Source: Bolinopsis microptera (taxonomy: Eukaryota; Ctenophora; Tentaculata; Lobata; Bolinopsidae). From it: a stretch of DNA of 64,000 nt. The position numbers were made by a program, and so were the translations under genes. The stretch covers positions 11,956,635 to 12,020,634 of the forward strand of contig NC_087079.1 of NCBI RefSeq assembly GCF_026151205.1, read 5' to 3'. Below the pieces are notes generated by a model. It worked only from the letters and a program-made list of their open reading frames with translations. It did not search any database and was not told the DNA's origin. This document shows, in pieces, positions 12,401 to 25,900 of this stretch; position 1 is the stretch's first letter; each line of letters starts with the position of its first letter.

Positions 12401-15400
12401 AATATAACGAGTATCACTTTGTATTAGACGCCTAAAAAAGTACTTGAACTAGTCCTCAAGATCCCGGTATAACACCAACCTCTACATTGGTGGAGAACCC
12501 GGGCACTATTTGTTTTTGCTTGTTTTTGCTTGGAACAACTAATCGAACTCAGCTTAACGGCAGTGCAGTGAGGTCATTTTCTAAACGATCCTCGATTTGT
12601 TTTAGTTAATCTCGCTAAGTTACTAATTCTCTTAGTACGTGACCAGTGCGAATCTTTATATTTTTAGAATTTACATTAACTAAATTCTAACTAATTGTGA
12701 TTGTCATTCATCACTAAGCAACATCCGAGTTACTACTAATCATCCACTGAACCTACCGCATTTTGTATCCAAGACGGACTGAACTTGTAATCATCCGCCC
12801 CTGCAACAAAGTCACATCCTTCGAATCTTGTTTCTAATTCCCGGTAACCAAAATCTCTAACCGAACATGGCAACCGTGGAAGCTCTCGGTATCACCGAAG
12901 ATCAGAAAGCCCAAGTAAGAAACCTCATTGAGACTGCTACAAGAAATGCAGGAGCCGCAGCGGTAGAACAAGCTAGGGTGGATTTCAGAGCAGGCGTCGC
13001 TAGAACTCGAAGACCAGAGATTTTTGACCCTGCTAAAACCTCCATCACTGCGTACTTCGAATGTTTCGAACCCTTTAGGCGAGTCGTTGGACTAAAGGAC
13101 GCAAACGCTGTACAATCATTTCAGACTTATCTGGACCCTAAGTCTCTAGCTATAGTTCTAGCTATGGACTCCGCTACCGAGGATGATTGGAACACCTTCA
13201 AAGACGAAGTAATCAGGGCTCTAAGTTCTCCTCGCGAAGCAGTACAAGCAAGGTTCGAATTGAAGAAAGCAATCTAACGAGCTGACGAGACCGTGGCCCA
13301 GTTTGGTGAGAGGCTACGAGACCTGGGAAGACTCGGTTACCGTTCTGACAACCAAGCAGCCATGGAATCAGCTCTGATTGACGCACTCTCGGGTGGAGTT
13401 CTCCGAGATGAAATCTCTATTGTCCTAATAGGGAACGCAGACAACACGTTTGCCAGAAATCTCGAGGTAGCGGTGAAATTGGACTGCGCTTATCGAGCCA
13501 GATCCACTCTCAAAGAAGGCGATGATATCACAGTATCGGTACTATAGAACGAGAGAACCGCTGCAGCAGATACTGCTAGTAACAACTCATTCCTTCCTCA
13601 GCACCCCATTCGAAGACCTGAATTATACGCAAACGATGAAAACTCTGACCACCCCTATAAACACCCTACTGCACATCAATCCGCTTTCTACAAGACCCGA
13701 ATCCCATACGAAGTAACCAGCCTCAGAGCTCTTACAACGACAATCTAAGAGATAACAGACATTCAGGAAGACCCCCTGTTATCTGTTATGGATGTCAGAG
13801 ACCGGGGCATTATATCATCGACTGTCCACTAAAAGATCCTCGCTCCAGTCCACCCAACCGGAACCATCGAAATTTCTCGTGTCACTATTGCGGAATGGCT
13901 GGGCACATAATTCGGAATTGCAGAAACCGGGTTAGTGACCTAAGTAGGTTTCAATCACAGAGAGGATACCACAGTGAAACAGAATTTAGAGGGTATCCGG
14001 GACAAGGCAACCACACCAGACCAGAACTATCTGAAACGAACGTTAGAAATTACGCCTCAAACTAGGATGCTCGAGTACATTTCGATGAAGCTCAGTTACC
14101 TGGACAGCTCTCACCAGACTCACCCACCAACCACTGTACTAATCCACACCTCCCGTACAATGGAATAAATGCATATTCTGATTATGGACCGGCACCCTAC
14201 GACCAAAGTCCAGTGCAAGAATGGAACTGTAATACTCAAGATGCTGCTAGCAACGGCAGATTCTACTCCAAAACTACCTCAACAGTCCCAAAAAACTAGT
14301 TTACCCTTCCCCTGGAGGGAGGGAGGAGCTATCGCCACATACGCTGAAACATGACACATCTGTGAATTCGTGCAATGGATATGTATATCTAGATGCTTCC
14401 ATATTTGACATCCGTACAACCTTTCTCCTAGATTTTTTTTTTTTTTTTTTTGTAACTTTGCGATAAGTTCAGTTTGCTGCTACCGCGTAGTAAGCCTTTG
14501 CGTGTGTATACTTGTACATTACTATACAATGTACACCACGGAGGATGATCTACATTTGACCCGATCTCAGAAGAAACTCAAGGATTTCAACTATGAAGAA
14601 AAGGAAGATGTAGAGGGCTGTGCTGATAGATGGTTCACTTCGATGGCAAGTCTACTGAAATTAGAAAACTTCGAAATTCGTGGAGATATGGACCAAGAAA
14701 TTCTCATGTCTCCGTCTATCTATAAAAGGTATATGGCAGAATGGGTTATGCAAGCAGCAGACCTCGTACGACGGCAGAGTAGTCAGATGAGCGCTATGAT
14801 GGAAATCGTTGAGTGCCTCAAGACGGAAGCACTAGCAGACAAGGAAAAGATGGTCAGGTTGCAGGACCAGTTGCTAGTGCAGAAGGACGAACAACTACAG
14901 TTGTTTAAGACGTCAGTTGAAGAGACAGTACAAACAACGGTGGAGACAGGGATTAAGAGCTACAGTGCCGCTGTACAAAAGAACAGCACAAATGGCGCGG
15001 TCTGCAACAGTAAAATTCTGAAGAATGTTATGAAGAGTGTGGCTGCAGAGGAGGACAGGAGCAAGAATCTGATAGTGTTTGGACTGAAAGAAGAGGATGG
15101 AGAACAGCTTTCAGCTCTGGTAGCGGCAGTATTGGAGGAGATCGGGGAGAAACCTCATTTTGAAGCGACTAGAGTCGGCTGGAAGAGGCCAGGTATCACG
15201 GCTATCCGACCAGTCAAGATCACCGTCCCAAGCTCAACAGCAGTTCATCAGATTCTGATGAAAACAGGGAGACTGAGGATGGCTGATGCACACAAAGATG
15301 TATGGATCTGTCCTGATAGATCCAGTGAAGAGCGTGCAACAAGGAAGAACGTGGTAACTGACCTGAAGAAGAAGAGGGCTGAACAGACTCATCTCGACCA

Positions 15401-18400
15401 CTACATCTGTAACGGGAAGGTCTGTAGCCGTGTTAAGAAGGCACCATGATGACGTAATTCATGTTTCTCGGACACCGATCAGTATAATATGTACTTGTAG
15501 GAGTATTTTAAGAGTTTACGGACGTTATCTGTATTTGAGAGACAATTATATTATATAAATACATTATTATTTGATTGTTTCACACTTTTCACGTTTCATA
15601 ATTTTATTACTAGGTGGAGGTGATGTTATTGAGACTTTGGGCGGCCAAAAAACTTCTGTTCTGAAAGTTGTCCTCTGTACTTGTTTCACTGACCCACGCT
15701 TTTTAGCATTTATACATTTCGGCCCATTTTATATATTTGTTCGAATTGCTGTACATTTGTATACTTGCTATTTTGTAAAAGTTTCAAATCAAATCAGATA
15801 CTGGAGCCTCTATGAACCTAGTAAGCGAAGACTTCGTCAAAAAACATAATCTCTTATACCTGGTTAAAAACGCCACTTTCAAACTAGTAGGGATAACGGG
15901 TATGCCATTACAAGTTCTAGGAGTCATTCGAGGTGCTCATGTCATTATTAAGGGAACTGTTTTCGAAATAGATCTTGTGGTTACATCTAAAATGAAAGAA
16001 GAGTGTATTCTAGGACAAATCTTCTTCGAAAAGTACGGGATGATCCTAGACTTTAATAATAAGACGGTGAGCAACTATTCCTTCATTGCTAATCTTTGCG
16101 AAAGACCACCCAACTCCCAAGAACCACCCTCTCCTATCAAAGAACCACCCTTTCCTGTCAAAGAATTATCCTCTCCTATCAAAGAACCACCTTCTCCTGT
16201 CAAAGAATTATTCTCTCCTGTCAAAGAACCACCTTCTCCTGTCAAAGAACCACCCTCTACTGTCAAAGAACCACCCTCTCCTGTCAAAGAACCACCTTAT
16301 GTTGTCAAAGAATTATTCTCTCCTGTCAAAGAACCACCCTCTACTGTCAAAGAATCACATTCTCCTGTCAACGAACCACTCTCTCCTGTCAAAGAACCAC
16401 CCTCTACTGTCAAAGAACCACCCTCTCCTGTCAAAGAACCACCTTCTACTGTCAAAGAACCACCCTCTCCTGTCAAAGAACCACCTTCTGTTGTCAAAGA
16501 ATTACTCTCTCCTGTCAAAGAACCACCCTCTCCTGTCAAAGAACCACCTTCTGTTGTCAAAGAATTATTCTCTCCTGTCACAGAATCACCTATTCCTGTC
16601 GGAAAGTCACCTCCTCCAGGAGTCCAAAGAGACTCGAGCCTTGAAACTAAGCCGCAATACAGCGTCAAAGATTTAATATTAATGTTTGACCTTAAATCTC
16701 AAAAAGAGCATGATACTGCAGACACGCACACAAAGAAACAGAATAACTTCAAGAAAGAACCTCTCCCTCAACATGCTGTAGAAAATAACCCGGCTTTGAG
16801 AGAGAAAAGCCTATCAAAGTCACCTTTGGTGAACCATACTGCCTTCGAAAGTCTCCCTACACAAACTTACTTTATATGCGTTGCGAACAAAGTGAAGACT
16901 AACAACGAAGATAAAATGGATACCGAATCAGAGGAATCCACTAAACAGGACTCCACTCCAATCAGGAACTCTGATACCCCTATTGATCCTCATGCATCCC
17001 TAAAAACCGATAGCACAGTATATTATAAATCCGGTGCTCATCTCGCTCCAGCCACGTACCACGATATGAAAGACTTGTACAATGTCGTAAGAAACAACAT
17101 TAGTGTAAGTCAAATACGCCACAAGACTTTTCACGATAAAACGAGAAGGTTCCGCAGAACAGACAAAAGAGGTGACAAGGTATTGGTCCTGAAACCTTTA
17201 TCTCCTTCCATCAAACATTACCGTAAATTCAGAAAGTACTACAGGGATCCGTGGTGCATCAAGAAAGTCTTATCTCAATGGACTTATTCATACACCAAAT
17301 GACTGTGATAAATGTCGGTATCGGCCATCGGGAAATCAGTGACCTGGCTAAATAAGTCTGATCTCGAGTAATGCGGAGTCACCATGTGTAGAGGTTTGCT
17401 GTCACAAGGAGCTGGCGCCCTGAGTGGTCAGTAAACCCGCGCCAGACGCACATGGCTCTGTAACTTTACCACCGATTTCCCGTACCCACAGTACCTCTAT
17501 TATAGTCTCCTATCACCTGTAAACCGTAAAATGTCTTCACTATACCTAATAATGAATGTCTAGACACCTCATTTGGTAAAAACTAACTAATCGGACAACA
17601 ATCCTTTTTCGTAATTAGGCGCTAATTTCGAGAATGTTGCTTTGAAACTGCTCTTTTGTGAACATTCCTAAAAAAGCCATAATCATATCAAGCACTTTTG
17701 CGGACCTTGAATATTCCTAATCTCCCTTTTCGAATTCCAACTCTCAAAATACTCATTGCAACTACTAATCAGCCTACTTCCTAAAACGCAATGAGTATTA
17801 ACTAACAATCACCCAGCACCCTTTACCTACAAGATGAATGTGTTAGACTCGGATTCTGAAACGGATACCGATTTGGACTAAATTAATTTTTCTATTTAAA
17901 CTTTTTAATCTGAAAGGGCGCCTAATGCACCCTGGATGATCAGTGAGCCGAATCACATGATTATTTAATGTAACGAATTTATTTTTGTGTAACAAGAACG
18001 AATTTAAAACGAAAGACGAATAGAAGTATACGTGTAGAAGTTAACTTACGAAATGAAACGAATCGATATCGAAGGTTAAGTTAACAGTATAAAACACTAA
18101 CATTTTCGTATGTTTTACTCGTTTAAATTTTTTTAAATGTTTATTAATTGATGTTTTGCAAAAACATCAACTGTAATACCTGTTATTTTATAATCCTAAT
18201 ACATTTTACTAAATTATTGGAGGGTCTTAAATTTTACTAAATTTCTGAACGGAAGATTGTAGAGCATATAATTTCATTTCTTAATTTTAATTCTAATATT
18301 TCATGTTTTATTCCTGGACGGCTTCAAATAAACTCATACTAATTTCACAAAGCATTGCCTACAAGTTTCAACACTTCAAGTTCACACCTATTAGTAATAC

Positions 18401-19898
18401 CTCCCCTACGAATTCATTCTCAGAAACCTTAAGACTAAGTACCTACCTTTACCTTTCACCGTCCTAACACTATCTTAACATCAGCCAATGACAATTGAGA
18501 AACACGACTCACATGACACTACTTTCGTCTTTCACCTCCATAGCCGTCCGTGGCTACGATTGTAAAATAAGTCTGTCTGAACCGTTTTGAGAGATACAAA
18601 TGAACTTGTGTTTAGTTCCCATATTCTAAAAAGCCTTTGTTGACTTTACCTTTCAAGAAGTCAAACTAATATAACGAGTATCACTTTGTATTAGACGCCT
18701 AAAAAAGTACTTGAACTAGTCCTCAAGATCCCGGTATAACACCAACCTCTACAAGGGCAAAGCGTCATATATACGCTACAAACTCAATTAGTATTTAGTT
18801 TGTAGTATTAGTTTTTAGTATTAGTTTTTAGTATTAGTTTGTAGTATTAGTTTGTAGTATTAGTTTTTAGTATTAGTTTGTAGTATTAGTTTGTAGTATT
18901 AGTTTTTAGTATTAGTTTGTAGTATGAGTTTGTAGTATTAGTTTGTAGTATTAGTTTGTAGTATTAGTTTGTAGTATTAGTTTGTAGTATTAGTTTGTAG
19001 TAGTAGTTTGTAGTATTAGTTTGTAGTATTAGTTTGTAGTATTGGTTTGTAGTATTAGATTTTAGTATTAGTTTTAAGTATTAGTTTGTAGTATTAGTTT
19101 GTAGTATTGGTTTGTAGTATTAGATTTTAGTATTAGTTTTAAGTATTAGTTTGTAGTATTAGTTTGTAGTATTAGTAGTATCTATATAGGACAGTCACTG
19201 GGCGATAAAGTGGTTAAGAGACCACTGTCAGTCCCAATTATAAGGATCTAATGATTTTTAGTCACAATAATAGTCACAATGATAGGATTATCAAACAGGA
19301 TTATGTTAGACATACATTTGTGATTGCAGTCGATAAATTTAGTCTCGATATTTTCACTTGTTGACAATGTATTACAAAAGATCCCTTGGAAATGCAGCTG
19401 TAATCCAGCGCCTCAAATATTAACACATTCTTTAAAATATTTTACACCTCAAAACTTAATAATTGTGTTTTAAGAATGCCCAAGAATAGTAAAATAGTTA
19501 GTGTTTGTGATTTCGCGGAACGTTGTTGACAGAAAACGGCCTAAAACCAGGACCCCTCATGCTCACAACCCTTGTTAGTCAGATCATTGCTTCTAACACT
19601 GTTCTTACTGTTGGTTTTAACAGACCTTGTTTGCTAACTTTCTTATAACTCCCTTCAAATTATACCGATTTTCTTTAGTTAGGTTCAGTCACGATGGCTC
19701 GAAGTTCGCAACAATATAATAATAACACAAATATATGATATTAATAAAATATATCCTCATCACAATGACATTGAAGACAATTCACTATTCCACCGTCAGA
19801 ATTGGTCACAATAGAAAATTAACAGAAAATCATTTGAATGCTGGTCTCAGTCCGATAAAGCCAGTAGGAAATAGTAATCCAGAATACTCTCATTTGGG

Positions 19899-19929
<31 letters not shown>

Positions 19930-22900
19930 TGTAGTTGAGGATGGCTCTCTTTGCAGGTTAGTGTTCTTCTGTTGGTTAATTAATAAGCCTGGACATGCAG
20001 CAGGTCTCTGAATGTAGACATGTATCGTGCTACTAGATACATGTAGCCTTATACTACTATGTAGCGTACTACTACTATGTTATCATACAAATCACACACA
20101 CACGGCTTGATCTACATCACGTTGGAGGTCTATACTTGTTTTTGTTCGCTTTGTCAGTAGTTACTAGTGTGAGTTGCAGGTACTGCCTACCCTGCCTGCC
20201 TTGTGCCTCTGTCCTCTTCCCCATACGTATCCTTCTCTTTCTAGATCTCTTTTCTTCAGGATCACATACCAAATATCCGTTATTTTACAGTATTAGTTAC
20301 ATAATGTGGATATTTCTCGCTTGCTCACCACATAATCCTCAGTAATGGATATAGTGAACCATCTCCCCCCTGTTATGAATACAGACAGAGTGAATCCTCC
20401 CTCCCTCCCTCGCTCAACCTCGTATCCCACTCTCAACCACGTGGATAAACAGACCGAACAGCAGATTCTAGGAGACAACTCTAAACAAGACCCTATCTTC
20501 AGCGGGTCCTCTCCTGCAGTTTACAACAGGAAATCCTTTAACTATGTCAATATTTACGTGTCTGGATATTACTTTAAAACACTTGAAGAAACATTGCAGA
20601 GATTCCCTGATACCCTGTTAGGAAACGTTAAGAAGAGAGCAAAGTACTGGGACGAAGAGAGACAAGCTCTGGTGTTCCACAGATGTAGACAATCATTCGA
20701 GTCTATCCTGTACTTCTACCAGAGTCAAGGTAGCTTGATACAGCCCATCAACGTAGAGCAGGATATATTCCTGGAAGAGTCCAAGTTCTTCAAACTCCCG
20801 CTCCTCAACTACTTCATGGTGGATGATCAGGACTCTCTCCCCCGCAAAACCCGACCTCCAAAACAAAGATCTGACTTGCTCGAAAGAGTGCACGCTATTG
20901 TACAAGATACCACTACTATTGGTTGGAAGGCTCTGGCCGTGTTTGACGTGGGGATGACAATAGTGTTTGTTACTCTGCAGTGTCTGAGAACTGAGAACTC
21001 ACTGCAAGGTAGTTCCAATCAAGTACAGATAGTTGCTAGTGAGTCTATGTGTATTATCTGGTTCCTGGGTATATTCATCTTAAGACTCCTCATAGCACCG
21101 GACAAGAAGAACTTTCTCCTGCAGTTCATGTCTGTTGTGGACGTTGTAGTTATCGTCTCTTTCATGGTAGACTTTGGAATGTACCTAAAGGTAACAGAAG
21201 AGGATAAGATAATAGGACTGATAGCCATAGTGCGGATAGGTGGTTTTCTGCGGCTGTTCAACATGGCTCGCTACTCTGAGCTGCTCTTCTCAATGGGAGT
21301 TGCTCTGAAGCGCTCCTTAGCTGACCTAGCTCAGGTCATGGTGCTTATCTTCCTAGTGACGTTCATCTTCGCTACTTTAGCGTATTATATCGAGGAGGAT
21401 GACGCAGATGATGATAAGGATCATTTCAGAACATTTTCTAGTGTGTTCGATGCCATCTACTGGGGCACTATCACTATTGCTACAGTTGGTTATGGAGATA
21501 TCTATCCCAAAACTGCAGGTTAGTTTCAGTTAGAATTGTCAGAAAAGTTGTAGTGTTTCTAAGCAGTATTTGTACCCCCCCCCCCTCACATTAATAACTC
21601 CAGGAGGAAAGTCAGTAGGAGCAGCACTAGCTCTGTTAGGGCTCCCTCTCATTGCCATACCAATGCCTCTGATAATGTCTAAGTTTGATGGGTACTACCA
21701 GGACATCAAGAGAAAGAGGGAAAACAATGAGGTAAAATTAAACACAGGGTCTAAACTAACATTTTAAAGTTGATAGTTCACGAATATAATATTGCCTCGC
21801 TATGACCATAATATAACGGAAGGTATAAACTCTAATCCCAATAAATCAGGAATATGAATGCAGCCTAGATAACCTAATCTTATTTCTCAAGTCTATCTTT
21901 AGCATGACTCTACACAGAATCAATCTTATTATAGCGAATACCACACCTCTACACCGCTTGATCCTGTGTATTAACCTACCTGCCTAACCTGCATAACCGC
22001 AACTAATTAGATTTAGGCCTCCACTTGAGACCCTGTGTGTTTTACAACTGTACCTTTCTTTATTATCATCCTTCGTTCTAAAGCGGTCCTCAAACGGGTT
22101 ATTCTCTACCACAAAGTATTTAATAAGCAAGTTCACTAAAATATATTTAATTTTTACAGGTACGAGAAAAAATTATGGAGGATATGAGGAACTCGGACGA
22201 CGAGGAAGGAGGAGAAGAAGAAATGAGAGAGGGAGGAAGAGGGAGAGGAGGAGTAGGTGGGAGCTTGAATCTGAATGGGGAGGAAGCAAACAGCTCCACA
22301 AGATATAACCTCCACATGAAGAGGAACAGGTCGAATAGCTCACTAACAGAAACCCCCTCAGAGCGTGCCAACATGACCTGGAACCAAGTGGTGAAGGAGG
22401 GGTACGGGTGGGGGATACACCACCCCTCCCCAGGTGGTAACAACACTCTCCACCTAGACAGTAGGATCTGCCTCTCCTTCTCAGACTTGTCTACAATATT
22501 CCCCTCAGTGGAGACAGTCCACCACTCGTCCCAACAAGATTCTAGTTCCCTCCCCTCCCTTTCTGATAACTACCTCTCTCCAATGAGCTGCTACGAGAAG
22601 GTAGACCCCGATACAGCTAGTGTGGAAACGTTACATCTCCTCAAGAAGTAGAGACAGTAAAACGGGGTAAAAACTTCAACTAGCTGCCTTCATGAACAAA
22701 CTATTTAGAGGATATTTTCTAGATTCACAGCTTTGAATGTGGTTACATGAGATTGTAGAAAGTGTGATGAGAGTAACTGTGAGTCACTCTTAAAGCTGAT
22801 GATGTCTAATTCCAGATATAGAGTAGGGAGGCTGCAGTACAGAGGCTGTCTTCTAGATTGTAGTTTTACTAGTTGTAGTAGCTCAGTTAGACATGAACAC

Positions 22901-25900
22901 TGAACAGAGCTTGTAATATGTGAATAATGATCTTAATGTGCTATCAATTAACTGCTGATTGATAAAAGTAGGAAGTTTCAAAAACTTGTAAAGTACTCTT
23001 TACAAGCTAATGGCTTTTGCAAGTGTGATTGACGAACTGAATACATTAAATTACGGTACGGTACATTTTATAAAGAATATATATCAGATTAGGAAGTGTT
23101 AAACGAAGAATCAACAAAAATAAATTATTAATCGTTTTAATTGGAATGTAATAATAGTGTGATACGTCATAATATGGACATATTATATAAATAATATTAT
23201 GTAGATATTGTGACCTATGTATTTAAATGTTTTCTAAATATTGTAACTTCAGTACGTTTCTATAGTTTCCATTTTCAACTACGTATAACCTTCAACCTTA
23301 AGTAAAAGAGAAATCATTCAATCAGTTGCAGTTACCATTAACTTGCTTACAAACAGCAGCAAGTAACTAAAATGACTAACCTTTACAAGAGTGTGCCTCC
23401 CCAGAGTTGGGGTCACCAGGAGACCAGGGCAGGGCGTGGTGGAAGTCCTTACACCGCTCACAGTTACTACCAGCAGTGTTGTGCTCACACTCACACTGTC
23501 CGTTTATCATGTTCTTTATCTGCTCAGAACCTTCCATTCCTGGGACAAGACAGTGGTTACTGTGTGTAACTTAGTTTTACTGTGCTGTAGTGCTGTGTGT
23601 AACTTAGTTTTACTGTGCTGTAGTGCTGTGTGTAACTTAGTTTTACTGTGCTGTAGTGCTGTGTGTAACTTAGTTTTACTGTGCTGTAGTGCTGTGTGTA
23701 ACTTAGTTTTACTGTGCTGCAGTGCTGTGTGTAACTTAGTTTTACTGTGCTGTAGTGCTGTGTGTAACTTAGTTTTACTGTGCTGCAGTGCTGTGTGTAA
23801 CTTAGTTTTACTGTGCTGCAGTGCTGTGTGTTACTTAGTTTTGCTGTGCTGCAGTGCTGTGTGTAACTTAGTTTTACTGTGCTGTGTGTTACTTAGTTTT
23901 ACTGTGCTGCAGTGCTGTGTGTAACTTAGTTTTACTATGCTGTGTGTAACTTAGTTTTACTATGCTGTGTGTAACTTAGTTTTACTATGTTGTTGAGTTT
24001 GGATAAATATTGTTTATTTTCTAGAACCCCGACTCTAAAGCTCTAACAAACCAAGTGTCACACTGACTACTCCTAGTGTTACACCAGTGTTACAGTAGAC
24101 TGTAACACTGGTGTAACACTAGTGTAACACTGAGTACTCACCAGGCAAGGGAGTACACAAATCAGCGTGTCCGTTACAGAAGCAGCTTCCTCGGACTACC
24201 CAATCTTCTACTGCGTAGAAATACCTGGGGAGGAATATTAAGATTAGGGGCTTTTAACCTTCCTTTATGGTAGTAGTAACAGTGGTAGTAGTGGTAGTAA
24301 CAGTAGTAGTGGTAATCATTAATAATATCTTGTACACTACAAAGCAGATATTATCTAATAGTGTCTGCTCTCAATCGTGTTACGTTTAACCTCCGATAGC
24401 CGTGTGTAAAAACGAGGAGGTAATAAAGTTAGGGTCGCTAGGGGGCGGCTAGGAATGTAAGCCTCGTCATTTGTTACTGGAGTCTAATTTTATGGAATGA
24501 ACTGATACTCCTTCGGCGTGATGTTAGAAAGACGGATATGTTAGGACATGATCTTTTCACTTAGGACAGTCAGGTACGCACTGCCTTTAAACATTTAGGC
24601 GATGAGTCATAAGTTTTTAGTTCGCGGTATAACAATTTAACAATGTCAAGAGTAGTTCCAAGTCTAAGATAAATTAATCACAAGGATGCCCTAATAAGGA
24701 GTTTAATCACCAAGATACCTGATATTCTCAAAACGAACAAGTAAAAAGTGACACAGCACGAAGCTAGCTATTGTTGGTACTTTTCAGAGAGAAGTTGTTA
24801 GGATGTGGTTAATATGTTGTTAATAAGTTTTTATTATGTGATTGATAAGTTGTTAATATGCGAGTAAATGTAGAATATGAATATGCACTCACCTCTTCTT
24901 AGCTTCAGCATCGTTAGGGTCCCAAAGGTCGTCTCCGAGAGTATGTAGCTGAACAAACCTCACTCTGAGGTTGGTGAGGAGGAGGAGGTTACGGAGAGAG
25001 GCCCTGTTAGTGTTGCTAGTAGGACGACCTCTTACTACCTGCACACAGAGATCTTGTTAACTGAGATCTGTTCATATATCACGTGTTAAATCTCGTCTGT
25101 TCATATATCACGTGTGAAATCTCATCTGTTCATATATCACGTGTGAAATCTCATCTGTTCAATTCATCACGTGTTAATTGAATCTCTCCTTTTGTAATTT
25201 AACGCCATGCAAATATTTAGGGCTGCTCATTTCGACCTCTTTCATTGCAAAGCATTGTGGCTACAATATTATAATCATTTACATTTTACCATACACACAT
25301 CTTTTTTCTTGAACAATATCCGGCATGATACCTTTATACGAGATGATCTATGACATCTATTTCTATTTTGCGATCAAGATTGCATCATCATAACATGACG
25401 GGAGTTTCCTTTAAAGTTTGCTTGAAGTGATCTCACACTAGTCCTAGTTTGCAGGAATATTAAATTATCCTCCCCAGTTATACATACCAGGAATATGCAG
25501 AGCAAGATACTAATATGTCTGATCGAATAGCACGGGGGGCACGCCTAGTAATAATGAACAACTCTCCCTTACCAATTTACAATGTGAACTCAAAATAAGT
25601 TGGGTGGAGCGAGATAAAATGGAATGAATCAGGCGCCTACTTTTCTTAATTAAATAGCGTATACTAAGGAAAGTGTTTTGTGTATATAACCTTGTAAATG
25701 ACCTCCCCACCCTGAGCAGGCTCTCAGAAACTGTATTTGCTGGTACATACATTCAACACTAACCTTGTAAATGACCTCCCCACCCTGAGCAGGCTCTAAG
25801 AAACTATATTTGCTGGTACAGATAACATCCTCGTCCGGATGACGTCTAACTCCGTACTCGTCCTGCTCCCCCAGCTCCCGCTCTTTCATCCCGAATACCT

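Larger units (their letters stand above)
11991..18753 (+). mobile_element. Ty3/Gypsy-like LTR retrotransposon lacking RT
   Basis: The two 496-bp LTRs start TGTAGAG and end CTCTACA. A 4-bp duplication, AGGG, flanks the element (11987-11990, 18754-18757). The LTRs differ at about two positions, so insertion was recent. Internal order: primer-binding site, gag with one in-frame stop and later frameshifts, two zinc knuckles, protease interrupted by a LINE-like insertion, a long heptapeptide-repeat region, and an integrase C-terminal remnant. I find no reverse transcriptase, RNase H or integrase core, so it would depend on a relative for mobility. Confidence 0.9.

Noticed and set aside
16086..16676. 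Two further plus-strand open frames and minus-strand frames over the heptad repeats
   Set aside because: Shadows of the 21-bp repeat; only the frame with DTGAS upstream and the integrase tail downstream makes sense.
23391..23924. 177-residue cysteine-rich open frame ([11 protein letters not shown] repeats)
   Set aside because: Translation of a 33-bp intronic tandem repeat, antisense to laminin exon 9.
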